From Setophaga petechia (Eukaryota > Chordata > Aves > Passeriformes > Parulidae), in the NCBI GenBank assembly GCA_024362935.1, contig JANCRA010000028.1, positions 2,950,501-3,014,500 of the forward strand: a stretch of DNA of 64,000 nucleotides, in the 5' to 3' direction. The notes under the pieces were generated by a model that saw only the letters and a list, made by a program, of their open reading frames with translations, was not told the DNA's origin and made no database searches. Positions 38,974-49,832 of this stretch are shown here, piece after piece; the stretch's first letter is position 1, and each line of letters begins with the position of its first letter. Made by a program: the position numbers and the translations under genes.

Positions 38974-40283
38974 GCCAGGGATGGTTTGAGGAGCAAAGTT
39001 CTGATTTTGTGAGTGAAACTAACCCACAGAAGTAAAGCTGATCCATAGCAAAGGCCAGCAGAGATGCTATGGCAGCATCTTCATGCCAGGAGCTGTCAGC
39101 CTGACACTAAACTATCACTTTAACTCCAAATAATACAGAAACCCTTTAGCCACCCCACAGACTAACACCCAGTAATCTCCAGCAAGCCAAGAGCAAATCC
39201 ATGGGATTATTTTCCTTTTCAAGGTAAGCAGGGGAATGCTCTCAGCTGGAGTAGGGCCATGAGGCTGACAGGTGTGGGGATGAGGCACAGCCTGCAGTTA
39301 GGGGAGCCAGGTGGGTCCATCCCAGAATCACCCATGCAAGGGGACCCTCTGGCCCAGTCCTGAACCAAAAACCTCATCTGCAGGAGCAGCTGCTGTGGCC
39401 TGAGCAGCTTCTCATGGTCATTTAACCAAGGAGGAGTGAGGAGGAACAGCTCGTTGTGGCTGAGGGAGCTGCAGAGGCTGCAGGGACCTGCTCTGGGCCA
39501 CCATCACTGTGTGTATTTTCCTCTTACAATTCACAGATAATGAAAATTCTGATTTTCACCCATAAGATGAAGAAAGAAAAGCAGATCTGTGCCCTGTCCA
39601 CAGGGAAGGCATAGGTAGATAAGCAATTTCTTCTGACTGCTCTGACACCATGGATGTACTGAGTGCTGTTAGGAATTCTAGAATGGATCCAAACCCCCAC
39701 ATGTCTGATCTCTAAATCAGCACGGTGTGATCCCAGTGAGCAGGTCAGAGCAGTGATTGCTCCGTGGTCACCCTGCCCAGAGCATTCTGAGTGGGACAGG
39801 CAGAGCAGCAGCAGCAAGGGCAGGGTGCATCCTGAGCTCTGCTGCAGCCCCAGCCCTTCTTGGGCTGTATCTGCACATCTTGTGCAGCAGCTAATGCATC
39901 TGTGAATGATCTTACCTGGCCGTGAAATCCTTTGTAACATCCTGGGAGCGTCACAGTTTAACAATACAAGTGTGAAAAACCCTCCTTCTGTTCTCAGCAG
40001 CGAGGAAGTCTGGCAAGAGCTGAAAGCACTTGAAATTAGATCCTGAAAGGCTTTTGCCAGCAAACCAGCATCCATCCACCCCAAGCGGCAGTCCCTGGCT
40101 CTCTGGTCAGAAGGTGCAAATGGCTCATGGCAGCTCTCTGCAAAATTACTCGTCCTGGGAGTTATCAGGCCGTGCCACATAGGATGTACACCAGATCCTG
40201 CCACAGACCTATGGAGCATCTTTGTGGTCTGAAAACAATTTTTTCCTAGTTTTTGCCTCCTAAGATAAGGGGATGTTAGTGGT
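38974..40283. other. Intergenic unique sequence
   Basis: No established gene. Two antiparallel open frames overlap here: minus 39524-40219 (231 codons, ATG) and plus 39906-40046 (46 codons, after an acceptor-like tract). Neither is recognised as a family. Confidence 0.4.
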
Positions 40284-41091
40284 GATAAAAACGGGAGCAG
40301 GCTCCCGGTACTAAAGTGATTTCAGCATTTATTATAACAAAATAAAGGCCTAAAGCAGGGGGCCTGGGCCAGGCAGGAGCGTTCCCATCGGGGATGGAGC
40401 AGCGCCGGCACTGGGGCTGTTCAGCAGAGATGGCCCCGATGATGGCCCTGATGTTCCAGGTGGAGCTGGGCAGCTTCCCTGGGTCAGATGCCCCTTTTTA
40501 TCCTGTTTTTAGTCCCTTTGGATTGGTTTCTGTTTGGATCCTTCATTTGCATGAAGGTTTAAGGTGCTTGATTGGCCATGACAGTTCTGTCCAGGCTCGT
40601 TTTGCTGAGGGGCTGCTCTTTACTTAGGTGTAATTTCTTATAATGACCCTTTTAACCCCTTTTACCATAACCAAACTAACAGTACATGTTAAAAACGAGA
40701 GCAGACTCCCAGTACTAAAGTGATTTCAGCATTTATTATAATAAATAATAAAAGAAAGGCACAAAGCAAGGGGGCCTGGGCCGGGCAGGAGTGTTCCTGT
40801 CGAGGATGGAGCAGCGGCGGTGCTGGGGCTGCTCAGCAGAGATGGCCCCGATGGTCCAGAGGAACAGCACAGCTTCCCTGGGTCAGATGGCCTTTTAATC
40901 CTGTTTTTTCTCCCCTTGGATTGGTTTCTGTTGGGATCCTTCATTTGCATGAAGATTTAAGGTGCTTGATTGGCCATTACAGTTCTGTCCAGGCTGGCTC
41001 GTTTTGCTTGGGGGTATTGCACTTTACTGAGGTGTAATTTTTTATAACTACCTTTTTAACCCCTTTTACCATAACCAAAACTAACAGTACA
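40284..41091 (-). mobile_element. Tandem pair of LTR-like units (2 x about 404 bp)
   Basis: Units 40284-40687 and 40688-41091 are head-to-tail copies differing by scattered substitutions and small indels. Read on the minus strand each has a TATA-like box (GGATAAAAAGG near 40500; GGATTAAAAGG near 40890), then AATAAA signals near 40331 and 40735, as in an LTR. The similarity ends sharply with the units. This may be an LTR with an internal duplication or two LTRs that lost their interior. Confidence 0.75.
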
Positions 41092-41363
41092 TGTTTAACA
41101 CTTTTCAACTATTTTACAACAGTTTCTAACCTATTTTTAACAAGTTTCACAGCACCTGTCAGGGCACTGGCTGTGTTTGCTGCCTGCTGGCCTCATGCAG
41201 GAGGGCTCACTGTGAGGAAGAGCCTGTCCTGGTACAGCCCTGCCTGTGCTGCTTCCCAGGGCTGCTCCCTCATCAAATGATCTGAGCTGTACACAGGTCT
41301 GTCTCAGCAAAGGCCCCTGTGTCTGCAGAGGAGAGCCAATACACAGGGACTGTTGTGCAGTAT
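41092..41363. other. Intergenic, probably outer part of the tandem LTR
   Basis: 41092-41153 (AACAGTTTCTAACC and AACAAGTTTCACA) probably extends the LTR to its minus-strand 5' end. The rest is not recognised. Confidence 0.4.
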
Positions 41364-41778
41364 TGTAAATCGAAGGTGACTCTGATGTTGATGAGGGAAA
41401 GAGAATGATGCATCTGACTCCATGGACATCAGAAGGCTGATTAATTACTTTTTTATACTATACTATGTACATTTCATCTAAACTGAATCTGCCAAGCACT
41501 CACTCTGCACACACCTGCTCACACTGCCCAGAATCTCGTGACTGTCACCCAACAGTCCCAATACACACACACACCTGGCCCTGACAGGCCAAGGAAACAA
41601 AACACCATCACTGTGGGTAAACAATCTCCATGTTGCATTCTACTTAGGCGCAGCACAGGCACAGCAAGTGATAAGATTTGTGTTTTCCCTTTCAGAGAAT
41701 GTTCAGAGAATGTGAATCTCAGGAATCCTTGGGAAGAACTGTGCCTTGCTTTTCTCTGTGAAGAGAAATGTGGCGACA
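41364..41778 (-). mobile_element. Solo LTR, related to family A
   Basis: Read on the minus strand it opens TGTCGCCACATTTCTCTTC and shares the layout of family A: GTAGAATGCAACATGGAG, a TAGTATAGTATAAAA segment, then CAGCCTTCTGATG and GGAGTCAGATGCATC before the end. TGCAG on both sides (41356-41360, 41780-41784) may be the target duplication. Edges are good to a few bases. Confidence 0.8.
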
Positions 41779-43035
41779 CTGCAGGTGATCAGGGGACCCA
41801 CCCTGATAATCAAAGAGGGCACAGGAACAGCGAGCAGCACAGACCCACCAGGATGTGTCCCTCAGGACTCCCCAGAGGTCCCTGGAGCAGCCAGGGGCTG
41901 TCACACCTGCAGGGGGTGGCACTCATAAATAACACACCTGTGGCAGCAGGGAGGTGTAGCTGTTTGCAGGCAATTGCATGTGGAACAGGCAGACAGGTGC
42001 CATCAATCCAGCCTCAGCCCCTGCCAAGTCCTGCCGTTCACTGCTCAGATTCAGAGCACCAGGCACAGCCTGGCACTGACTGGTGTCCTCAAAAGCCACT
42101 TCTGAAGGCAGGTTTTGCTTGGAGGAATTGCTGTGTCCCTGCATTGCCACTATCCCTGGAAGAGAAGTGTGCCTAATGGGGGAGAAGGGTAATCTCATTT
42201 GATATGAAATTATATTAGTGACAGTTGATTCCTGGCACTGCTGAGAGGGCTGGGCAGGCTGGATGGGGCTTTCATGGTACTTACTGATCCAAAAGTAAAT
42301 AACTGAAAAGAAAATGTCACCAGGGGATGGGGAATGGGGAATGGGGAGAGAGCAGCAGCAGGAGCACGTGGGAATGAGGTCAGGCACCATCAGTAGCCCA
42401 GCACACAGATGGAAAAGGAGAAAAAAGGGCAGCTATCCCCCAGGGCAGGGCTGAAGATGAGCACAGGAAGAGGAAAAGGAGGAGTGGACAGCAGCAGAGC
42501 CTGCTTGGTTATCCCAGGGTGAAGAAATTTCCTGTAGTGGCTTTGCTGCCCTCAGTGCCTGTAGCTCAGAGCAGGCAGGGCTGGCAGCCACTGCCTCTGC
42601 TTTGCCCCAGGACAGGCACAGCACACATCTCTATCCTGCTGCATTTCTTCACTGAAAGACACTTCCACTGAATGCAACAGCATTCTGTATGCAACTCTAC
42701 AGGGCAATCAGTGCTGTGAACTGAATATTTGCACCCTGATAAAGACCTCATAAACACCAGGTCACTGCCAGACTCCTGAAACCAAAGCTCATCATCTGGG
42801 GCTTCACCATGAAGCACCAGTCTGCCACGTGAGCAGAAAGCCCCAGCACACCCCATCTCAGGACACCTCTGGCCTCACCAAAGCTTCAGCCCGTGGGTCT
42901 GGGTGCACTGGGGAAACTGGAGCAGTGCTCATGGCCAGCCAGGCCCACACCACCCCTGCAGGTCTGAGCCAGCTCAGAGATGGGGCTCTGCAGCTGGGCG
43001 CAGCCATGAGGAAGATGCTCCCAGTGCAGAGGAGG
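41779..43035. other. Intergenic sequence
   Basis: No gene or clear element. Open frames here lack recognisable products. Confidence 0.45.
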
Positions 43036-43430
43036 AGGAGCAGTGAGACATTTATCCATGGATTGTGAAAGAACCTGCAACTCCCAGCCCACCTGGAGAC
43101 AGTGCAGAAACAGCCCCAGCACCCTCCACCTGCCCTCCCACCTTCCACCTCTGCAGCAGATTCCAGCTGTCTTTGCCCTTCAGACAGAACCCTGTGAGGC
43201 TTTCACCTCACAAAGGGGGAACAAGACCTGTGAGAGCATCCTTGTGAAGAAACAAGGACATTCTCATCTCTCAGCTGGGGGAACCAGGAGCCCAATGACC
43301 CCCCTGTTCCCCTCTGCAGGGAAAAGCATCCAAGCCTGGAGGAGACAGCCCAGATCCCCTCCAGTGCCCAGCTGGGAACAGGCACTGCTGGGTCTCCCCT
43401 CTGAGCTAAATTAAGCTGCAGCAAGATGCC
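43036..43430 (+). repeat. Inverted repeat, left arm (395 bp)
   Basis: Matches the reverse complement of 46168-46562 with about a dozen differences (about 97% identity). Homology ends abruptly after AGCAAGATGCC on the inner side and near GAGCAGTGAGACATT on the outer side. Both arms carry the same open frame (123 and 138 codons), but it has no family resemblance and probably just reflects the shared sequence. Confidence 0.95.
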
Positions 43431-44351
43431 TTTGGTCCATGGACTGCCCCTTGCCTTGCTCCTGCTGTCAGAACATAACACCTGCACTGTCATTTAACAA
43501 ACAGATCAATAATTACTTATTTCTGCTTAAAAGCAGCAATAAAGTACATTATTTGTGGTTTATTGCTCACAGTTAGGAATATAACAAAATAACATCCACT
43601 GGCAATTTAAAGACTTTGGGAGCTAAGATTGCACAGACAAGAATCCATTTTGCATATCAAAGTATTCCAGGGATGGGAAATGACCCTGTTTCTGTTTTCA
43701 GGTGCCCAGGGGCAGGAGGCCCTGTGAGATGCCCTTTCCCTGGCCATGGTGGTGCTGAGCTGCAGCTCCTGGCAGAGCAGCAGGTTCTGCAGGGCTGGGT
43801 TACAGCCCTGGGCTTGCAGAGCTCTCACATCAACTGCTTTGTTGCAGGAGGTGGTGAAGCAGCCAAATGGACTGAAACACAGCCAGGCCTGGCACTCCCC
43901 AGGAGCAGGGGCAGTCTCTCACTTTCTTTTGCAGTCTTGTCCTTGCTGACAGCTCTGCTGCATCACATGCAAATGTCAGAAATGTCTTGCTCTCTTCTGC
44001 TCAGAAAGGAGAGGTTTGCTATCTCCACAGTGAGGTCCTGAGCTCTGTTTCTACCACTCTCTCACCTCTTCCTGCTCACTTCAGGCTGACTGTGGTCCAC
44101 AGACTCTTTCTGGTGGCAGCCTGACTTTGCCACAAGCCCAACAAACAGCTCAGGAAACAAAATGAGGAGATTTCTTTTGGTTGGTGCTTTCGACTGGCTC
44201 AAAGCAGGTCTGAGGACCACCAAAGCTAGCACAGGAAATCATCATCAGGAGATGACCTCAGTGGTTTCTCCTCAGAAAGCTGAACACACACTGGATCTCC
44301 CATTTTCCCCTGTGTTGAGGGGGCTGATGGAGGAGCAGCCACTTTCCATTC
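43431..44351. other. Inverted-repeat spacer, unique part
   Basis: Part of the 2.7-kb spacer. 43490-43600 is AT-rich with AATAATTACTTATTTC-type motifs. No gene. Confidence 0.45.
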
Positions 44352-44680
44352 TGTCTTGGTTTGAACAGCCAGGTGTGTGCTAAGGAAGGCAGGAGCCTCC
44401 CTTGAAATGGAAAATGTAAACCCCTGCTCCAAATTATTATAATTTTGAAATTATAGGGCTCTCAGGCAAACATATGGGAATAGGAATAACAGTTCTTTAA
44501 TAGGAAAATTAAAAATACAAATTCAATAGTACAAAAAAAGACAGCAAACCACTGCCAGAGTGAGAGCAGGAGCTGATCCCTGTGTGTCAGGGTGGTGTCC
44601 CAGCCCCATCCCAGGGGGGCTCAGCCCTCCTGCAGTGCCAGCTGTGGTTCTGCTGGAGCAGGGATCCTGCACAAGGGGGA
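44352..44680 (-). mobile_element. LTR family C, truncated copy
   Basis: Shares with 47634-48305 and 54784-55450 the end TGTCTTGGTTTG, GCTAAGGAAGGCAGGA, GGGCTCTCAGGCAAA and AACAGTTCTTTAATAGG. The match stops at about 44680, where a family A fragment begins, so the minus-strand 5' half is missing. Confidence 0.82.
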
Positions 44681-44687
44681 AATTTTC

Positions 44688-44760
44688 CTCTGAGGCTTCT
44701 CAGCTTCCCAGGAGAAAAATCCTGGGCAAAGAAATTTTTTCAGAGAATGTGAATGCCACA
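44688..44760 (-). mobile_element. LTR family A, 5' end fragment
   Basis: CTGAGGCTTCTCAGCTTCCC and AGAAAAATCCTGGGCAAAG, then a terminal AATGCCACA, match the reverse complement of the first about 75 bases of family A. It is fused directly to the truncated family C LTR. Confidence 0.75.
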
Positions 44761-45239
44761 GAAAGGAGACTGCCAGGTTGAAACAGAGGTGCAGAGAGCC
44801 AGGCCAAGCTGAAGGTGTCCCCCAGCCCAGCTCAGGATGGTGTTTTGGATCTTGCTGGGTCCCTGCAGAGATACAATGGTGGGCAGGGGAATACAGCAGG
44901 CAGCACACCCCATTTGTGCAGCTCAGCAGTGCCAGAGGCAGGGCCCACTGGCCACAACGCCTCCTCATCTCTTTCCACAAATAATTGCTCACAGTTTGGG
45001 TTGGTGCCACTGATGTCTGTCCTGCTCACCAGCAGCTGCCCCTGTGCCCACTCCCATGGGGCCACCCCCAGCACTGGCCACATTTCCCTCCCACAGGGAC
45101 CAGGCTCTTGCAGGGGTTTGTGCTGTGTTTTACACTACAGGCTTTGATATGAAATGCTCCTGAGTATGTGCTGGAGCAGCACTTTGCTCCCACCCCCTTC
45201 CAGCCTTTCTCTGTATCAGAGGCCAAACCACAATGAGGG

Positions 45240-45420
45240 AAATTTTTTGTTCCATATCTTTACGGTGCTTCTTCCAGTAGCACATAAAACAAATTAGCCA
45301 CTTAGGCCATTATTAGGCACTTATGGCCTTTTGATGTTTATGATTTATAACAGCAATTTGCACTTATGTAGCACATTTCAGTTGAGGCTAATACAGCAAT
45401 GATAGTGCTTTGCATTGCAG
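45240..45420. other. Candidate conserved noncoding block
   Basis: Repeat-free AT-rich sequence with a near-repeated TTAGGCCATTATTAGGCACT / TTATGGCCTTT pair, GTTTATGATTTATAAC and TTTGCACTTATG. It is flanked by much more GC-rich DNA. Role inferred. Confidence 0.25.
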
Positions 45421-45505
45421 GCTCGTCCTCCCTCTCCAGCTCTTGGAGAGCTCTGGGAGCAGCAGCAGGGAGCTCCTCTGGGGTGCCAGGAGTCCTGTGC
45501 TGCTG

Positions 45506-45576
45506 GGCATCTCTCCATCATCTCTGCCTCATCTCTCCATCTCTGCATCTCTCCATCATCTCTCCATCTCATCCCC
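45506..45576. repeat. CATCTCTC low-complexity run
   Basis: Degenerate repeats of CATCTCTCCATCATCTCTC. Confidence 0.85.
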
Positions 45577-46167
45577 AGACTGGGATCCATGTTCAGGGCC
45601 AGCCTTCCTGGCCAGGCACCATGCCCCTGATAGAGGAAAATGCTGCAGAATGGGCTCTGCAGTCCATAGAGCTGCTTCAGCTCTGGTAGACACAGGAGGG
45701 TCTGGTTTTCCCTTGGCTGCTGTTTTTGGCTGCTCTTCCAGCAGCAATAAGAAGCTTTTTTCTTAGTGTGAGCCTGTGCTTTGCTCCAGGCTGGGCAGGG
45801 AGGGTCAGCTGGGCACCCCTGAGCCCAGGGCAGGGCCAGCAGGTCCAGGGGCTCTGCTCTGCCCCTGTTGTGGCACCTGGGATGTGCTCCTGGTGTTTGA
45901 GTCCCCAGAACAGGAGCCCTGAGCACTGCTGAGCCCACACTCAAAGGTGTCAAACTCTCCTGGCCTCTTCAGGGACAGAAACCCAAAGTGCAGTGAAATG
46001 TGGCAGGAATTCCTGGCTCTGGGCATGGTTTATATCCCAGAGCAGCTGAGTGCTCCTGTACAGAACCCAGCCCACTGTCACCTGCAGCTTTTCCTCTCTC
46101 AGGATTTACAGGAGACTTGGAAAAAGTTATCTGCCTGTCCTAGGATCTGATTGTCTCCCTCAGCTTT

Positions 46168-46562
46168 GGCATCTTGCTGCAGCTTAATTTAGCTCAGTGA
46201 GGAGACCCAGCAGTGCCTGTTCCCAGCTGGGCACTGGAGGGGATCTGGGCTGTCTCCTCCAGGCTTGGATGCTTTTCCCTGCAGAGGGGGACAGGGGGGT
46301 CATTGGGGTCCTGGTTCCCCCAGCTGAGAGATGAGAATGTCCTTGTTTCTTTCCAAGGATGCTCTCACAGGTCTTGTTCCTTCTCTGTGAGGTGAAAGCC
46401 TCACAGGGATCTGTCTGAAGGGCAAAGGCAGCTGGAATCTGCTGCAGAGGTGGAAGGTGGGAGGGCAGGTGGAGGGTGCTGGGGCTGTTTCTGCACTGTC
46501 TCCAGGTGGGCTGGGAGTTGCAGGTTCTTTCACAATCCATGGATAAATGTCTCAGTGCTCTT
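46168..46562 (-). repeat. Inverted repeat, right arm (395 bp)
   Basis: Reverse-complement partner of 43036-43430. The spacer between arms is 2737 bp. The outer flanks of the two arms are unrelated, so duplication did not include more than this unit. Confidence 0.95.
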
Positions 46563-47633
46563 CCCAACTCACAGCTGTCCCTCTCTTTGCTCCTGGGCAC
46601 CCCCTTGGCTGCCTTCCCTCCCTACACAGTCATGGGGAGATGCTCAGAGGCAGCAGAAACAAAGATGTTCTGAGCCAGTTCTCCAGGACACAGGTCTGAC
46701 AAAAACTGCTAATGATGCAAACTCATTATCTCTAAACATGCCCTATTTCTTGGAGATGTTTTAGAAAATTAAACATGCTGTTGACTCAAAAGTATACCTT
46801 TATGCAAATCAAAATGTCAACATCTGGCAGGAAGACTCATGGATTTTTTTCAGCCTGTCTGTAGCAAGGGGCTGCCTTCTCTATTTTGGTTTTGCCCAGA
46901 CACTCCTCATCATAATCATGCTAAGCACATCCTGAAGTGATTTTTTTTCTGGTAAAGGCAAGTGTAGAGAGCTAAGCATTAAATGCTCTTTCAAAGCCAC
47001 CAGGAATATCAGTGTTTGCTTGTTTTCTGGTCTGTAACAGATGCTGGCATTCAGCATTTGGAGTGCCTGGGGAAAAAAGGGAAAAACAAAGATTGCCACG
47101 ACAAGGTTAGCAAATGACAGTTATTTGTCAGCAAATCTCCTCCCCTGCAGGGAGGCTGCTGCTCCTGAATGGGAGCTCCTGGCTCCCTGTGGGCTCTGCA
47201 CAGAGGGGCTGTGGTGGCACAGAGTGACAGGCAGAGCCACCAGGTGACAAACAGCCCCACTGCACCAGCTGTGCTGCTCACCCCAACCCACCCTGGCAGC
47301 CCTTGGCACCTTTAAAAGGCACTTGGGAGGAATCAATGGCAGGTAATTGATTGGCAGGTGCTGCCTCCAACAGATCTCTGCTCACTGGCACTGGCAAAAC
47401 CACTCAGGCAACAGAATTCTAAGATCAGCATAACTCTGGTGAGTTTAAGGGAGCTTTAAGAGGTATTTGAGAGTAGGAATATTCACCCACACACACCTGC
47501 ACATTCACACAGAGGGTCCAGTGCCAAGCTCTGCAAGGGTAAGGCCCTTCTACCTGTGCCCAGCACAACCTGCTGGTGGCTGGCCCTGCACAGGAGTGAT
47601 GCAGAAGTGGCCAAACATCCCCCACTGGCCTCA
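46563..47633. other. Intergenic unique sequence
   Basis: No gene. It includes the octamer-bearing AT-rich block at 46690-46850. Confidence 0.45.
46690..46850. other. Candidate conserved noncoding block with POU octamer
   Basis: Contains ATGCAAAT (46802-46809), the POU octamer, followed by CAACATCTGG (E-box). Upstream are GCTAATGATGCAAAC and AAAATTAAACATG. Unique and AT-rich. Role inferred. Confidence 0.27.
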
Positions 47634-48305
47634 TGTCTTGGTTTGGAGAGACAGGAGTCTGCTAAGGAAGGCAGGAACCGCCCCTGAAATGGAAAATGTA
47701 AACCCTCACCCCTCCAAATTCCTATAAATTTTTTAAATTAAGGGGCTCTCAGGCAAAAATATGGGAGCAGGAAATAACAGTTCTTTAATAGGGAAGAAAA
47801 ACAAACAGATAAAATAAACAATGCAGTACACTAGAACAACACTGCCAGAGTCAGAACCCAGCCTGACACCCTGTGGGTCAGGCTGTTGGCAGCAGTGCCA
47901 TTGGAATTGTGGCTCAGCCCTCCTGCAGTGTCAGGGCTGGTTCTGCTGGAGCAGGGATCCTGTAGAGAAGGATGGATTCTTCCTCTGAAGATCCAGTGGG
48001 AGAAGAGGCAGCTGCTGTTCCTCTGGGGAATCCCCTGGAGGAGCCGTGCTGGTGTCTCCAAACCTCTGGATTATATCCAGGTAGCAATGCTTGGCTCCTC
48101 CCTCTGGGCTCACATCTCCCAATGGGATGCTGCAGTTCTTATCAGCCATGCAGGGACATTCAATGGCTGTTATCAGCAATGTTCCCCTGGCGGGAGGTGT
48201 GAATGTGGTCACTCAAAGAGAGAGATAAGGCAAACTGCCCACCTGACAAAGGTAATCTGCCATACAGATGGTAATGGAAAACAACTTGCCTTGCAATCTG
48301 GAACA
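47634..48305 (-). mobile_element. Solo LTR, family C, full copy
   Basis: Plus-strand edges TGTCTTGGTTTGG and GCAATCTGGAACA, flanked by a perfect 5-bp duplication CCTCA (47629-47633 and 48306-48310). On the minus strand it starts TGTTCCAGATTGC, has ATTAAA before AGAACTGTTATTT, and ends AAACCAAGACA. A 5-bp duplication is typical of ERVL-type (class III) elements and some others. No viral genes. Confidence 0.92.
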
Positions 48306-49348
48306 CCTCACTTGCCCACTGTGGGCATTCTCCTTCCACCCCAGTCCTGTGCCATTCCCTCCTGGATTTCTTTCTCTCCCTCCTTTTAATTCCTGGGAAT
48401 TAAAAGTGCCAACTTTTCCTCAGCTCCCTTCCCTAGTGTGGGTCTCAGCCATGGTACAGCTGCTTTCCTGTTCCTTATTAACCACCAGGCTGCTCTTGCC
48501 TCTGGGTCTCTCTTGGGCCAGACCTGCTGTTGGCACACTGAGCTCTCAGTCATGCCATGAGCACCAAGCCCTTCCCCATGCTGTGCTCCAATCCTCTTCC
48601 AAGCTATGGGAAGTGCAGGGGAAAGCAGCTCTGCTGTGCTGCTTGGCAGTGTGCAATTAGCTTGAAGCACTGACATATAAATAAAAAACAGTGGATGTGC
48701 ACATAAACAAAATCTATTGCAGCTCCTGCTTTCTGGAGTCAAGTGCTGTGCTGGGAAAACATTGCCTCTTCATCAGGTTTTATCTCTGGCAATCAATTCA
48801 TTGGGCCAACCAAGAAGCTGTAGAGGAAAGACACAGATTTTCCAAGTTTTGTTTTCAGAGCTGGCCAATCCTCTCCATCACCCTGAAAATGAGTTTCTGA
48901 GCAAGGCTGGGAAAATGCAAACCCAGTGGGACCCAGCAGAGCTTTGGTGCTCCCTCCTGCCCCCAGCACATGCCAAGGCTTCCCAGGGGGTTCCAGTCAC
49001 ATTGCTGCCACCACTGCCAGGGCAGGACAGTGTCCCCAGGCTGGTGTCAGCAGAGGGTTTAGTGCAGGAGCCCTGTGACTCCTGCAGAAGGAAAAACATT
49101 GCTGCAAAGGGTTTGGTATTGTGAGTGTTATTTTTTTCCCCTCATGGCTATAAATCTATAGGTTACATTCTTCTCAGTGCCACAGGGAAAATGCTCATTT
49201 ATGAGAAAGGCAAAGAGTGGAGTGAGGGAGCTGATATTACCCTTAAAGGAGGCTGGGACACACTGGGGCCTTTGGGCCCGTTGCAGAATTGATTTTGCTT
49301 TTCTCAGACACAAAACATGCTCCAAGCCCTGGCTGGCTGTTGGCTGGG
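48306..49348. other. Intergenic sequence
   Basis: Nothing recognised. Confidence 0.45.
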
Positions 49349-49832
49349 TCACTGTCACATTTTCTAGAAAAATCCCTTTGGCAGGATTTCTCCTCCTGGG
49401 AAGCTGACAAGCTTCAGAGAAAAATGAAAACAATAATTATCTGATTGCTTCTCCTGTGTTTTGCTGCTTTGGAATGTGGGTTGGAGATTGTTTATCCAAC
49501 AGGTGGTTGTTTGATTGGTTTAATGTGAATTGTTTTGACCTAATGACCAATAAGTGTCAAGCTGTGTCAGACTTTGAGGAGAGAGTCAGGAGTTTTTCAT
49601 TATTCTCTTTTTAGCTTTCTGTAAGTATCCTGTCTCTATTCTTTAGTATAGCATAATATAATATAATATAATATAATATAATATAATATAATATAATATA
49701 ATATAATATAATATAATATAATATAATATAATATAATAGTATCATATAATAAAACAATAAATTAGCCTTCTAAGAACATGGAATCAGATTCATCATTTCC
49801 TTCCTACCATGGAGGACCCTAAAAATACCCCA
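49349..49832 (+). mobile_element. Solo LTR, family A, copy 2
   Basis: Same unit as 38480-38973, with the first two bases (TG) apparently lost. Flanked by a perfect 6-bp duplication GCTGGG (49343-49348 and 49833-49838). Ends AAAATACCCCA, with an AATAAA signal near 49756. Confidence 0.92.
49653..49739. repeat. (TATAA)n array inside LTR
   Basis: About 17 units at the same internal position as in the 38480 copy. Confidence 0.95.

Larger units (their letters stand above)
44761..46167. other. Inverted-repeat spacer, right part
   Basis: Mostly unique. It contains a CATCTCTC-rich low-complexity run (45506-45576) and the AT-rich block at 45240-45420. No gene. Confidence 0.45.

Noticed and set aside
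41538..42176. 212-codon plus-strand frame
   Set aside because: It starts without ATG support inside an LTR on the opposite strand and has no domain resemblance.
43043..46600. Matching frames of 123 and 138 codons in the two inverted-repeat arms
   Set aside because: The shared peptide follows from the arms being near copies; no family match and no conserved start.
47886..48389. 167-codon frame, with a similar frame at 55041-55373
   Set aside because: Both lie in family C LTRs on the strand opposite to LTR transcription; the similarity is repeat homology.
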